A DNA stretch of 64,000 nucleotides. It comes from Nitzschia sp. pyKryTriq1 (Eukaryota; Bacillariophyta; Bacillariophyceae; Bacillariales; Bacillariaceae). Shown here piece after piece: positions 1-9,968 of this stretch. Under the pieces are notes generated by a model. That model made no database searches. It was not told the origin of the DNA and saw nothing but the letters and a program-made list of their open reading frames with translations. Each line of letters begins with the position of its first letter. Position 1 is the first letter of the stretch. A program made the position numbers and the translations under genes. The stretch is from assembly GCA_956465555.1 (NCBI GenBank), contig OY101118.1:1426001-1490000 (forward strand). The letters are read 5' to 3'.

Positions 1-2629
1 TTTCCACTGCTCCCTGATCGTTCCTTCGACGTGCGATTGAATCCGCAAAACTCAACTCCCAAAAGTCTTCAGGCGTTTCGGGAGGAGTAAATCGATGTCG
101 ATGTCGGGAAGCGCACATGAGTTCGTGTCGATTGTAGACTCCTTCCTCGTCCTCCTCCATGATGGCATCAATAAAGCGTCCACATTCCTCACAATCATAC
201 GCCTTGAGCTTTTGTCTCTCGGCCCTGTTACGAACGACCTCACAATAAGGCCCTTCCAATTGTGAGTCGTCGTCGTCGTCGTCTAGGTTCTGTGGTGGAG
301 GTTTCGGATAGGCAGCTCTCTTTTCTGTGGGTGTGGTAGGCCGTGTCGGTGGCGTACGGGAATCGGTAGGTCGTTGGTTATTGTTGTTCTTGGAATGGTT
401 GGAAGCACCCACCGCTGCTGCTGCCACAAATGCCTTGGAATGGCGACTCGACATCCACCCCGAACCAAGGGTTGGTGAGACTTTGGGGGTAGTAGAGGAT
501 GATGATGACGATGACGAGGTTTTGGCAGCCTTGCTGTTCGATGTTGGGTATGATGCCACAGGGGATCCTTTTCGCTTGGCCACAGGTTTTGTCTGTTCCG
601 TTGGTGGTATCACGGGCGCAGGCGGAATGATGGTTTGACTGTCATCTTCTGGTACATGCTCCTTTTCTTGTCGTCTACTAGAATCAAGATCCTTGCGGGG
701 AACAGCAGACTTTGAATTGGCATCGTGATGATCTTTTTCTTGGAACGCTTTGGGTGCCGTTGGAATGATGGTTTGACTGTCGTCTTCCGGTACATGCTCC
801 TTTTCCTCGCGCATATTTATATTACCAAGATCCTTGTGCGGAACAACAGACTTTGAATTGGCATTATTGTGAACTTTTTCTTGGAACGCTTTGGGTGCCG
901 TTGGAATGATGGTTTGACTGTCGCCTTCCGGTACATGCTCCTTTTCCTCGCGCATATTTATATTACCAAGATTCTTGTACAGAACAGCAGACTTTGAATT
1001 GGCATTATTGTGAGCTTTTTCTTGGAACGCTTTGGGTGCGGCTGGAACGATGGTTTGACTGTCATCTTGTGGCTCGGAGAGTAGTCGTGATGATGATTGT
1101 TTGGCGCGTGATTGTTCATTATTATTCGTCAGAGCACCACTCTTTCGATTTCGAAAGGGATTGGGGACCTGCTGACGATGAAATGAAGTAGAAATTGCTG
1201 GTGGTGGTGGTGGTTGGATGGTACGGGTAGTTTGGGATAGAGGTGTTGGTGGTTGCTTGGGCTGTGATATCCCCGTCTCCTGGTACGCCGCTGCCGACAC
1301 AATCTCTTCGGGAAGGACGCGTTGGTGTTCCTTGGATGTCACGACGACGACATGCTGACGAATTTTGTTGGGACTGGCCGTGACTCTTCTTGTCTTCGAT
1401 TGTTGTTGTGGAATATTTGTCTCATTAGTGTCGGACATGGGAAATTCTTCTTGTGGAGAGTCGCCATGCTGATAATTCTGGTACTGCTGCTGATGATGAG
1501 GTGTCTTGGGGTGAGGCTCTCGAAAACGTGAGCTGTTGTGCGTACTTGACGATTGATTTTCTTTGGATGATACCTCATGATCATGATGATGACGATGGTG
1601 ACTCCTAGACGAAGACGAAGTTGGTGTGCGTTCCATTGTCATTTTTGGGTGGGCTTGGGGGGACACTTTCACCTGAAAAGGTCCCTCGTGACCCGCCGAG
1701 GGATACCGGTGGGAAGACGAAGGAGAGACTTGTTGTTGTTGCAGACTTCTTTGATCGGACAGATCTTTGGATCGCGGTGCTTTTGCTTGCTGTGTTGTTG
1801 TTGGTGTTGTTGATGATGATGTTGTTGCTGCTACTGCTGCTGATGCTCTGGCAAGATCATTCGCAGAACGCCGCCGACCACCACTATTACTATTGATTCT
1901 TTGATTGGCTTGTTCGAGCAGTGCTTGCCATTCCTTCTGGGACTCCTTTACATGTTTGACAAATCGCGCATAGCGATCGCTTTGTCGCACAGTTTCTCTT
2001 TGGAGTGCATCTCGCTCCTGCTGCAGGACTCGAAGGTGCGCCCAGAGCTGTTCGTAGGAGGGCTGGCGTTGCCGCAGAATGGATTCCCACCGAATCTGCA
2101 AGGGAATGATCGCCAAGAGATACGGAAGTCCTTGCGTCCACGGATCGATCATCCGAATGGATGGTGCTGTTGCTGTTGGAGCTGAAGTTCCTGCCGCTGG
2201 AGGAGAAATGATAGGGTGTAAAGAAAATGGATCATTCACGTTCACAGTCGCATGCTGGTCGTTGTCTCCTTCGTCGTCGTCCTCGTCGTCGTCAAAAGAA
2301 GGAGAAACCTCCTCTGTCTGTCGTCGCCCAGTGTGGCGATAGTCATTCTCGATCCCGTCTTCTTGGCGACACTTTTTGTAGTACGCCACGTTGCGTAGCC
2401 AGCGACGTCGTCGTCGTCGTTGTGGTTGTTGCTGCTGAGCCGACGGTGCCGCGGGAGACACGAGCCCTTGCGGTTGTTGTTGTGGTGGTGGTGGTGGTGC
2501 TCGCGTTCTCTTTTTGTGAGTGCCGGATCGTTTGTAAACACGGGTCAGAAATTGATCCCTCACAGAATGACGTTGATGTTGATGTTGATTCTTCTTCGTT
2601 GAAGACGACGACGATGCTGGTGTGGACAT
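1..2629 (-). CDS. RBBP8: CtIP/Sae2/COM1-like DNA end resection factor (3' end cut by window)
   Basis: An open frame runs from an ATG at 2629 to the window edge without a stop: 876 codons, so the gene is partial at its C-terminus. Near residues 790-860 it carries the Sae2/CtIP C-terminal domain: YCEVVRNRAERQKL, then CEECGRFIDA, then RHRFTPPETPEDFWE. This closely matches the CxxC...RHR...PxTPExFW signature of CtIP, Sae2, Ctp1 and COM1, which activate the MRE11-RAD50 nuclease to start resection of double-strand breaks. A charged, coiled-coil-like stretch lies near residues 190-245 (QLWAHLRVLQQERDALQRET). The middle is low complexity (Gln, Ser, Pro, His) with an internal tandem repeat, as expected for this mostly disordered family. 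No intron is needed. The family call rests on the C-terminal domain and is firm; the start is the first ATG of the frame and could be further downstream. Confidence 0.85.
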   Translation of the reverse strand, partial: MSTPASSSSSTKKNQHQHQRHSVRDQFLTRVYKRSGTHKKRTRAPPPPPQQQPQGLVSPAAPSAQQQQPQRRRRRRWLRNVAYYKKCRQEDGIENDYRHTGRRQTEEVSPSFDDDEDDDEGDNDQHATVNVNDPFSLHPIISPPAAGTSAPTATAPSIRMIDPWTQGLPYLLAIIPLQIRWESILRQRQPSYEQLWAHLRVLQQERDALQRETVRQSDRYARFVKHVKESQKEWQALLEQANQRINSNSGGRRRSANDLARASAAVAATTSSSTTPTTTQQAKAPRSKDLSDQRSLQQQQVSPSSSHRYPSAGHEGPFQVKVSPQAHPKMTMERTPTSSSSRSHHRHHHDHEVSSKENQSSSTHNSSRFREPHPKTPHHQQQYQNYQHGDSPQEEFPMSDTNETNIPQQQSKTRRVTASPNKIRQHVVVVTSKEHQRVLPEEIVSAAAYQETGISQPKQPPTPLSQTTRTIQPPPPPAISTSFHRQQVPNPFRNRKSGALTNNNEQSRAKQSSSRLLSEPQDDSQTIVPAAPKAFQEKAHNNANSKSAVLYKNLGNINMREEKEHVPEGDSQTIIPTAPKAFQEKVHNNANSKSVVPHKDLGNINMREEKEHVPEDDSQTIIPTAPKAFQEKDHHDANSKSAVPRKDLDSSRRQEKEHVPEDDSQTIIPPAPVIPPTEQTKPVAKRKGSPVASYPTSNSKAAKTSSSSSSSSTTPKVSPTLGSGWMSSRHSKAFVAAAAVGASNHSKNNNNQRPTDSRTPPTRPTTPTEKRAAYPKPPPQNLDDDDDDSQLEGPYCEVVRNRAERQKLKAYDCEECGRFIDAIMEEDEEGVYNRHELMCASRHRHRFTPPETPEDFWELSFADSIARRRNDQGAVE
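624..1085 (-). repeat. In-frame 46-47-residue tandem repeat inside the CtIP-like gene
   Basis: Units begin (plus strand) at about 624, 762, 903 and 1044, spaced 138, 141 and 141 bp, so all keep frame. Each encodes a module starting DDSQTIIPTAPKAFQEK and ending REEKEHVPE. The two middle copies are nearly identical and the outer ones have diverged, which points to recent expansion. The region lies in the disordered centre of the protein. Confidence 0.85.
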
Positions 2630-2994
2630 GATGGAGGAAGAAGAGGTACACGTACACGAGAGTTTATCAAGTTGAGTTGGGTTGGGCTGAACGGTATTAA
2701 TATACTGCACTTCGTATTGTAATGTTTGTGCAAAAGATGGGAGGAGGATGGAAACAAGAATGAATGAATGAATGAATGAATGAATGAATGAATGCACCAT
2801 GCACAACCACAACAAGCAACAAGAAAATAATTATCTTCGTTCGTCGTGGTGGTGGTGGTGGTCACAGTGTTGCGTATTGCGCTGGTTTCCCATTTCCCGC
2901 CCATCATCTCGTACCGTACAAAATTCGTGTAGAAACAGCGTGCAGCACTCACTAAAAAAATGGCGCGTGCAAGACACAAGAATCGAGGCAGTCT
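2630..2994. other. Intergenic, with GAAT microsatellite
   Basis: This is the upstream region of the CtIP-like gene. It holds about nine GAAT units (2757-2794) and a short GTGGTG run near 2848. No convincing gene is seen. Confidence 0.6.
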
Positions 2995-3420
2995 GTCCAC
3001 TTGACCTCGAAACTTCATGCACCGGAGCGTCCGCACCCCATATCTACACACCCGCTATGTACGCCCCCCCCGGTGGATAAGCCCCCGGATGCGATTGTTC
3101 TCCGCCAGCACTGGCAATACCACATCAAACGAGATGGCACTCGGCGCGCTCGCAACTGTTGCAATGGTTCTCCTCGCGCATCTCCTACCCTTCAGCCACC
3201 GTTTCGCACAAACATACTCTTCTTGTGTTGAGCAGCCCATACAGCGTTTGTTCTTTGCCCTTGCAGCAGAACTCAATTACAAGGTTTATGGCGGCGATGC
3301 CACTGATGCCTTTGCCCATTCGCCACCGCCGGAGCGTCCCACCTTTTTGGCTTGGGTTTCCTGGTTTATGAGGGAGGTATTTGTAGTTGCCAAGCTTCTT
3401 TTCTGTAAAATAAAATAAGA
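2995..3420 (+). mobile_element. Ty1/Copia-type retrotransposon relic (reverse transcriptase fragment)
   Basis: A stretch of about 400 bp encodes pieces of a Copia-type reverse transcriptase, including NYKVYGGDATDAFAHSPPP, the palm motif typical of diatom Copia elements. It is a broken, short fragment with a few breaks. No LTRs, integrase or RNase H were recognised around it. It looks like an old insertion; age cannot be measured from one copy. Confidence 0.75.
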
Positions 3421-3950
3421 AGCTGTACAGAAGGGCTTTCGGTTGAAAATGGAAGTTCATAACTTCCCATCCTGTTGGGTCCAAAAAAATTGGTTTCCAA
3501 CCCGCTTGATCAGACAGGTATGTCGTTGCTGATGTCATCTTGGCAAAAACACCAGGTGCCAGCAGGTACAGAGATCATCATCATGATTCTCTTCACCCTT
3601 CTGGAAACAATGTGCAATGATGGAATTTAGCAAGGTATGATAGGTATCTATGGTATACAAAATAATATGTATTGTACATATGTATTTTAGGCCCAGTCGG
3701 CGCGCGGGAGAGACACAGAGGAGAGAAGGACCGATCGCCCACAAGATGTGTGGCGAGTGAGTGGCGACCAGCCAACCAAAACAGACGGCAGTAAATAATA
3801 ATGACGCACATCGTTGAGCATGGCTGGCGCGCTGGTGTTCGCTGATCTGATGGGTTCTCGTAGAATTGAGTACCAATTCCACCGTAAGTAGACTTTTCTA
3901 CAGTGTACTGAACAAAATTTGAATTCCTACAGTACGCCGGTCATCGGTGT
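3421..3950. other. Intergenic, no recognisable gene
   Basis: ORFs of 70-115 codons exist here on the minus strand but show no domain, no good start and no homology I recognise. Nothing else is seen. Confidence 0.5.
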
Positions 3951-4343
3951 TTACGGGAATCGTTCGTGATTGAACATGTATGCAATTTGATTGGCGCAGA
4001 GGCCCCCGAAGATCCAAATTTGGAACAAAAAGCAGATTGCGACGACAAACCTCACAATGGCCTCTGGTTCCAAAGAACGTCGGGAGAACCAAATTCCAAC
4101 GACCAACGCGCCCAATACGTTTGTTGAATATTCCAATAACGACCATCCCATCATCCATCGAGCAACAACAACGACAACAACAACGATCTCATAGAGAAAG
4201 GGATCGATAGCGGCAACAAGAGCATTTGAAAGTTCTTTAGCAGCACTCGAATTCTTGGGTATCGTTGAGAATTCTATTTCTGCGGCGTATCCAGTGTGGT
4301 TCAACCAACGATAATTGCTGCCAAGATTTTTTCGCGAGAGCAA
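3951..4343 (-). CDS. Possible small membrane protein (doubtful)
   Basis: A 130-codon open frame ends at 3951. It has a run of valines from a GTT-like repeat and two hydrophobic stretches, roughly GALVVGIWF and VRFVVAICFLFQIWIFGG, suggesting two or three membrane segments. Its first codon is TTG directly after a stop, so a bona fide start would need an upstream exon or an internal ATG (the MMGW region). It sits head-to-head with the next gene. I do not recognise a family. It could be a real spliced gene or a chance ORF over low-complexity DNA. Confidence 0.28.
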   Translation of the reverse strand: MLSRKNLGSNYRWLNHTGYAAEIEFSTIPKNSSAAKELSNALVAAIDPFLYEIVVVVVVVARWMMGWSLLEYSTNVLGALVVGIWFSRRSLEPEAIVRFVVAICFLFQIWIFGGLCANQIAYMFNHERFP

Positions 4344-4429
4344 TCACGTACAGAAGACCTCTCATTTTTTCCGTTGACCAAATTTTTCGTTTTCTCCACG
4401 CTTACATCTCCCACCCAAATTGAAAGAAA

Positions 4430-6154
4430 ATGGCAAATCATCCTTCAACCATGATGTTTCTATTGTTGGCACTGCCCTGGACTTGTAGTGGCTTTGTTAC
4501 TACTCGTACTACTACGAGTGGTGCAACGAGTTCTTCGCCTCTTCTCACGCACGGTCCACGGCCAGATGCCGCACATGTTGTACTCGTAGAAACCGTGCGA
4601 GGAGTGCGACGACCTCGGTCTCCATCATTACTCTCTCTGCCTCAGGACTACTACTACTCCTCGCCAGCAGTAGTCCTCAAGGCACATTCCGCAGATGCCC
4701 GCGAGGATCGCTCCAGCAGCAGGCGGGGGACAAAACGAGCATGGCCTCACCGGATATGGTCCAAACTTCGGCGAGGAGGAAGAGAGTCGTCGTCCTCTTC
4801 GCATCAGCCTCTGCGCATGCAAGTGATGGACGCGGAAACCGAGGCGCTCCTCGACTCGGTCACTTCGTATTATCAAGCCGGGTATGGACCAAATGCGACA
4901 TCCTTACCACTCTCCTTTCGAGGTGATTATGGTGGTGGTAACGATGATTTTATTCTACGGAACTTTGAGGACTTTCTTCCCCGAAACGTTCTCTCCGAGG
5001 AGGTGCCAAAGATTGATGCGGAGTTTTACAACGTCACACTGGAAAGTGCTGCTGCTGCCGTTCCGGAAAGGACCGGTGAAGCTGTTGCTACATCATCAGC
5101 AGCAGCAGCAGTAACACCAACACCAACCGCCAAAGCTGCCTTTGTATCTCGATGGCTGGGTACCCTCTTCGAGAATATTCTCACTGGAATCATACAACGA
5201 AACGCCAAGGAAGTTCCGGAAGGCTTGCACATTCAAGCCTTCCCCAAGGGCAACGCCATGGCGGCTCTGCTGCGTGGTCAATTTCGAACCGATGCAGAAC
5301 TCAACGTTGGTCGTCTAGTCTTTCCTGCCCTTCGTATTTCCAGTGGTCGCTTGGAGATCCAGAGATTGACACTTCATATCTGGGGATTTCTGGGACAGCA
5401 GCAACAGCAACAAAAACAACAAGGCAATGACAATGACAATGACAACAACAACAAGTCATCGCTCGAGACCCAAAAACCCACGAGATTTCCCAAGCAATTT
5501 GATTTGCATGCTCATGACTGGACCTTTTCACGGCATGATTTGCTGTTTTCACCTTGCATTCGTAACGGACTTCGACTTCTTCTCGTTCGGATTCTCCGTG
5601 ATCGTGGAGTCCAATCGTCGTCGATCCAAGTCACATCTATTGACATTTTGGTAAGAAAGAAACGAAAAAGATTTGAAAGAGGACTGTACCAGGTATTCTC
5701 GTCGTATCATGCCATACTTCCGTGCCTAACTATTGTGTTCCATTTCTACTGTGTTATTTTTAATGTTCAGTCATCCGGAAAGATTTCCGTGAAGGGACAG
5801 GCAAAGACGCTCTTTGACTCTCCCCTGAACTTTGAAGTACGGTCCGGTATTGATTTCTCCAGCCGGGGTCACGTCTTGACCTTTCCAGGTCTGGAGGTCT
5901 CGGTCACTGGCGATCTCGGCTTGTTTGTTCCCGTCGTGCCAACCATTGACATTGACGTGGGACACAACGCTCGCTTTCGCGAAATTCATATAGATGGCAG
6001 GCAAAAGATGCTCCGTTTGAGTGCCAGTGTCACCATTACACCGAAACGCACCATTCGTCTCAATGAATATCAACAATCCAAGGAGGCTTTTTCGGCACGA
6101 TTTTCTACAGATGTCGGTCAATGGCTCACCAATCTTGGCAATTTCAAGCATTAA
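4430..6154 (+). CDS. Plastid-targeted protein resembling DUF2993/LmeA-like lipid-binding proteins
   Basis: The protein begins with a signal peptide (MMFLLLALPWTCSGF) followed by a Ser/Thr/Arg-rich stretch, the bipartite plastid import pattern of diatoms with Phe after the cleavage site. The mature part (WLGTLFENILTGIIQRNAK, then a long beta-rich region ending LNEYQQSKEAFSARFSTDVG) resembles the LmeA/DUF2993 family of cyanobacterial and plastid proteins, a family thought to bind lipid. A probable intron lies at 5651-5770 (GTAAGA...TTCAG). It is exactly 120 bp and free of stops, so the unspliced frame is also open; spliced length would be 534 residues. Poly-Gln and Asn-Asp runs occur near residues 324-345. 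The targeting is well supported; the family is a weaker call. Confidence 0.65.
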   Translation: MANHPSTMMFLLLALPWTCSGFVTTRTTTSGATSSSPLLTHGPRPDAAHVVLVETVRGVRRPRSPSLLSLPQDYYYSSPAVVLKAHSADAREDRSSSRRGTKRAWPHRIWSKLRRGGRESSSSSHQPLRMQVMDAETEALLDSVTSYYQAGYGPNATSLPLSFRGDYGGGNDDFILRNFEDFLPRNVLSEEVPKIDAEFYNVTLESAAAAVPERTGEAVATSSAAAAVTPTPTAKAAFVSRWLGTLFENILTGIIQRNAKEVPEGLHIQAFPKGNAMAALLRGQFRTDAELNVGRLVFPALRISSGRLEIQRLTLHIWGFLGQQQQQQKQQGNDNDNDNNNKSSLETQKPTRFPKQFDLHAHDWTFSRHDLLFSPCIRNGLRLLLVRILRDRGVQSSSIQVTSIDILVRKKRKRFERGLYQVFSSYHAILPCLTIVFHFYCVIFNVQSSGKISVKGQAKTLFDSPLNFEVRSGIDFSSRGHVLTFPGLEVSVTGDLGLFVPVVPTIDIDVGHNARFREIHIDGRQKMLRLSASVTITPKRTIRLNEYQQSKEAFSARFSTDVGQWLTNLGNFKH

Positions 6155-6340
6155 TGTAAAGCGCCGACGATAGACGGTGTGAGGTACCGGTATATTCATT
6201 AGGAATGACCCCCCGTGCCTGCCATTCCATGTCAAAGAGTATCCAGTTTTTAAAGACAGCACCCTGGTCCCAAACTCTTCTGTCTCCACCACTATTGGAA
6301 TAGCACAAATACTATTGGCTAGTGGGGAGCAACAAAAAAC

Positions 6341-7669
6341 TCATGGCTTGCGCCGTAAATGCACCAAAGTCTCGATCGAGTCGGTTCTTGGAAACAAGTC
6401 CAGTTGCCGACAGTGAATCACTTCAAAAGTATCGGATAGTCGTTCCAAGTCTCGTAAGAGTGCCTTGTGGCCACAAGATATATAGAGAAAATGGTGAAAA
6501 CTTCCCTGCTTGGCCATGTTACAGACATCTTGGTCTAGACCTGCCCGCGGGGGGTCGACCAGTAGAATGTTGTAGTTCTGACTTGATTTCTTGTAGAATC
6601 GTTTAGCCCATGTGCCTGCATCGCCCTGGGCCACTTGGATCGTCGATTGTAATTCGTTGAGGGCTACATTGCGAGTGCAAGCTTGGATCAATCGGTGATC
6701 CAGTTCAATCGCCAAAATTTCTTGCAGCATTCCACTCTTGGCAAGAGCCACAGTGTGGGCACCACAACCACAATACATTTCCAAAAGACGACAGGGCGTC
6801 GTCCCCACGATCATCATCTCTTGATGAATACTAGCCACTCGTTCCAACATCCATTGGAGGGCCTCTTGCATGGCATGCGCATTGGGGTGGTAAAAGGCAC
6901 TTTCTGGTTTTTCGTACTTGACTTGTACAATATTAGCATCATCATCATCATCATCAGCAGCAGCATCGCTGGAAAGGCTGACTTTGTAGGTGGACTTGTT
7001 CAAAAACAAAGAATCTTCAAGTGTAGAGAATTCCGGATCCATGACGGAGAACAAACATTTTTTGGATCGGCCATGCAACTGCTTCAAGTTTACCATCCTG
7101 CACACGGATACCGCCTCGGTCTTCCACTCTTGTTCGTCCAATGGTTCCCCGTAGAGCAATGTCACAATACAGTCGGAGGTCGGTCCATCATTCCACGCCG
7201 AGGCAAAAGTCAAACTTGTTAATCCACGAGAAATGACGGAATTGGCTCCGTAGGAAGGATGATTCAACACATCTTCCATCAGCCCCTTCATGGCAGCTTG
7301 GATTCGGCGATTCGCAATGGGAAAGAAGGGAGTTCCAAGACGGATGGGAATGCCCTTGTGTCGCATGGCGTAGTGGAATTTATAACTCTTTTCTTCGTCT
7401 CGTACAATTTGAAAGGTGCAGTTGCAACGATAGGCCCAGGATTGTGTTTCCTCCTGGCATGGCTGAGATTCAATCGCAAGATGGAGGGGCAAGTGAGGCT
7501 TTAGATTTCGTCCCGCTTGCTCGAGTTTATGTATCGAATGCTCGACACCGCTATCGCTGGGCCCAGCTTCGTAGCCGGGTAGAGCGAAATCATCATCGTT
7601 TTCGTTTTGGTTTTGGTTTTGGTTTTGGTTTCGCAGAATTGCACACGAAGAAGAAGAAGAATCGGTCAT
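6341..7669 (-). CDS. trmA: TrmA-type RNA (uracil-5-)-methyltransferase
   Basis: A 442-residue single-exon protein of the TrmA/TRMT2 class, which uses S-adenosylmethionine to make 5-methyluridine, usually U54 of tRNA. Seen in order: the SAM-binding LLEMYCGCGAHTVALA, an acidic turn LAIELDHRL, the catalytic-loop motif LLVDPPRAGLD, the nucleophile motif FLYISCGHKALLRDL with its Cys, and the C-terminal DSIETLVHL with the general-base Glu. Length fits the bacterial type better than the larger vertebrate TRMT2A. The N-terminus has an Asn-Gln repeat near residues 14-22. The ATG at 7669 is preceded by an in-frame stop without another ATG. Its 3' end converges on the preceding gene with 186 bp between. 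Confidence 0.85.
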   Translation of the reverse strand: MTDSSSSSCAILRNQNQNQNQNENDDDFALPGYEAGPSDSGVEHSIHKLEQAGRNLKPHLPLHLAIESQPCQEETQSWAYRCNCTFQIVRDEEKSYKFHYAMRHKGIPIRLGTPFFPIANRRIQAAMKGLMEDVLNHPSYGANSVISRGLTSLTFASAWNDGPTSDCIVTLLYGEPLDEQEWKTEAVSVCRMVNLKQLHGRSKKCLFSVMDPEFSTLEDSLFLNKSTYKVSLSSDAAADDDDDDANIVQVKYEKPESAFYHPNAHAMQEALQWMLERVASIHQEMMIVGTTPCRLLEMYCGCGAHTVALAKSGMLQEILAIELDHRLIQACTRNVALNELQSTIQVAQGDAGTWAKRFYKKSSQNYNILLVDPPRAGLDQDVCNMAKQGSFHHFLYISCGHKALLRDLERLSDTFEVIHCRQLDLFPRTDSIETLVHLRRKP

Positions 7670-8691
7670 TGAACTCTCATTTTTTTCCTTCTTGGTCGAT
7701 CCAGAAATTTTTGTCCATAGTCAAAAGATGAAAGGGAATCGGTGCACCTCACTCTGTACTAGCTAGAGAGTAGAGAGGTGAGTCGTCTGTGACAGGAATG
7801 AGAATTGGGTGGCCATGGTCGGCGGCCGTCGTTATTGTTGGTAGTTCTAGCTGTGCGGCTTGGAGGTTGTTGTCGGAAGTTGTGGTGGTGGAAATGAATC
7901 GAATATATCGATTTTACCCCTCATACAAAATGTTTTCTAAAAAGTTGTTTAGTGGACAAAATTAATCAGGGGTCATGAGGTTCCGGTTGTCCAAAGTTAC
8001 TCAGGGGTGATGAGGTTCCGCTTGTCCACGTCATCTTTTCTTTTCGGTAATGCGGCGAATTTACTCTCCTTAGCGAGTCGTCGTTTACTAGTCTACGATG
8101 TGCTATCGGTAATCATACTAGTTGTTGGTCTTGACTACCGGTAGTTTCCTCGACTCATCCTCACCTGAGTAGAGCGAGACTATAGCTGAAGACTTCCCCT
8201 CTCTAGTCTACTAGTCTCGCTCTCTAGAGAGAGAATCCTAGTTGCAACCAAGGAGTACTACTCAACTTGACAGGTAGTAGGTCTATGTTTGGTCTGTCCT
8301 ACCGGTATCGATGTTGGTGATAAGATACCAACTTGAGATTGATAATATACAACAATGGATTCAATTAACAGATATTGTAATGAAGTTAATTGCACAGGTT
8401 CTAGTAGACTAGAGCGAGTATGTCGCTCCAGCAGCATACCTTCTATTCCCGTCTGGTACAATGTGGCCCTCGGGAATGGTTTGGAAACCGTAAGGACCGC
8501 TTTAATTATATCTCTTTGTAGCAGAGATAGTACATTTTATCCAGGGAATTCAATAAGCGAAATCACCATGATCGGCATGCTGAAAGACGAGCCAGTCATG
8601 TAATGGACTCGATGGTTTGGTGTTGGTTCTTCAGTCAACGAATGGATCAATCAATCGACGATTGCAACGAGACCGAAGTCCGACAAGCGCT
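7670..8691. other. Intergenic with short repeats and hairpins
   Basis: No gene seen. It contains a direct repeat of 28 bp at 7966-7993 and 8001-8028 and several CTAGTAG/CTCTCTAGAGAG palindromes near 7754-7772 and 8193-8235, of the type found in many other intergenic stretches of this window. Confidence 0.6.
7966..8028. repeat. 28-bp direct repeat, two copies
   Basis: The unit TCAGGGGTCATGAGGTTCCG (first 20 bases) followed by eight more bases occurs at 7966-7993 and again at 8001-8028 with two differences. Period is 35 bp. Function unknown. Confidence 0.8.
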
Positions 8692-9478
8692 TTAGATCCC
8701 TGCGGGGATACCAACACCGGGATGTCCTCCAAAACTGACCAATTCTTGTTGCATAAGAGAGAAAACTCCATAAGGTGGCATCACTTTGTTATCGTTGATC
8801 ATGAGACTCTCAAATTTGTGCTCCACGATTTTCCCAGAACTAGGGTCCAACTTGTACATGGAGATACCGTCAATGTGAAGCGGACGTCCGAGAGGAACCT
8901 TTGGTACCAAAACAGCGTGCCACGAAATCCGAATAGAGCTCCTCGCAAAGTCGTATACCATTCTAAATTGAAGGCCGGACCGTTCCTGAAACCAAAATTT
9001 GCAAAATGTTTGCAAGAACTTGATTGAACTGGTATATGAATCCAAGCCCGTCAACTGTACCCCAGAAGGATCAATAACTACGATATTATCGTGGTAGATG
9101 CTATAGTCTAAAGAGGCAGGGAATGGCCTGTGAGATAAGATCAGGAGTATTGATGTCCTCGCGGGTTGTTTACCGTTTGATCGGTGTCTTACCTGGAGAG
9201 CGCTTCAGGATATATGGCATGTCTTTGCGCAGCGTGTCCATGGCCTTCCCAAGGTTCATTTGGAACTCCCTTCGCTCGTCAGCAATCTGCTGAATAACTG
9301 GAGGAAGATCCATCAGATTCTCGTCGATTGTTACCGGTGAATCTTCTGTGCTGGACAGGGGTTCTCGAAGAATCTCAAGATCAAGGCGGATTCTTGATAC
9401 CGTTGAAGGAGTGAACCCGTATGAAGGCGTACAGCAAGCTACTGCTCCTAGAAGGATTGGAATGAGTTTTCGGACCAT
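8692..9478 (-). CDS. DUF2358 family protein, organelle-targeted
   Basis: Two exons: 9174-9478 and 8692-9127, joined over a 46-bp intron (GTAAAC...CACAG); the phase closes to 246 residues. The N-terminus is a signal peptide (LIPILLGAVACCTPSYGF) with Phe at the predicted cleavage site, suggesting plastid import. The body carries DUF2358 features: TLRKDMPYILKRSP, then SLDYSIYHDNIVVIDPSGVQ, then GLDSYTSS, ISWHAVLVPKVPLGRP and DGISMYKLD. DUF2358 proteins are NTF2-like fold proteins found in plants and algae with no settled biochemical role. A second donor at SPG|GTAAGA is possible, but it would lead to a stop, so the downstream donor is preferred. Confidence 0.82.
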
Positions 9479-9968
9479 TGTGAATAGATGAATTTGCGGA
9501 AATGGTTACCTTGTTTCGTGGTTATCGAATGCTTTCCTTGTTTTTATGTTTCGATCGGGCAGTGAACCGCACTCTCTTTTTACGTTTTGGTTGGTGCGTA
9601 TGTGGAGTGTGCTGGAGCTTCCGGAAATCGCCGCGAGGGGTTCGTGCGTTTGCGTGTGTCGTTGTTATTTATTATCTTTTGGGTGGTCGACAACCTTGAA
9701 CCTTTGGTGAAACGTACTTTGCTGAAATATGATTGGTCGAGAGGTCTCTTACGTCGGTTTGTGCGGCGACCCAACAAAATGAAATTTCGAAAAGGGCAGA
9801 ACGTGTGTCCGTCGTACGTCATCCATGATGTGGCTATGGGTGGACTAGTGCGACTTTGTGTCGTGCGGAATATCATACCGGTATTCTAGAACAGGAATAG
9901 AAACCGTTATAATCTACTATTATGCCACTCTACTATTTAGCACTTTAAGCGCCCAAACCATGTTGTGA
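9479..9968. other. Intergenic, no recognisable gene
   Basis: Overlapping ORFs of about 100 codons on opposite strands (9580-9889) have no homology I can name and mirror each other, as chance ORFs do. This is the shared region between the DUF2358 promoter and the ASCC3 3' end. Confidence 0.5.

Noticed and set aside
2242-2657. His-, Thr- and Arg-rich ORFs of about 100 codons on both strands
   Set aside because: They are other-frame readings of the repeats in the CtIP-like gene.
3535-3882. 115-codon minus-strand ORF
   Set aside because: No domain, no codon pattern and no neighbour link; likely chance.
9580-9889. Two opposite ORFs of about 100 codons
   Set aside because: They mirror each other over the same DNA, and neither shows a domain.
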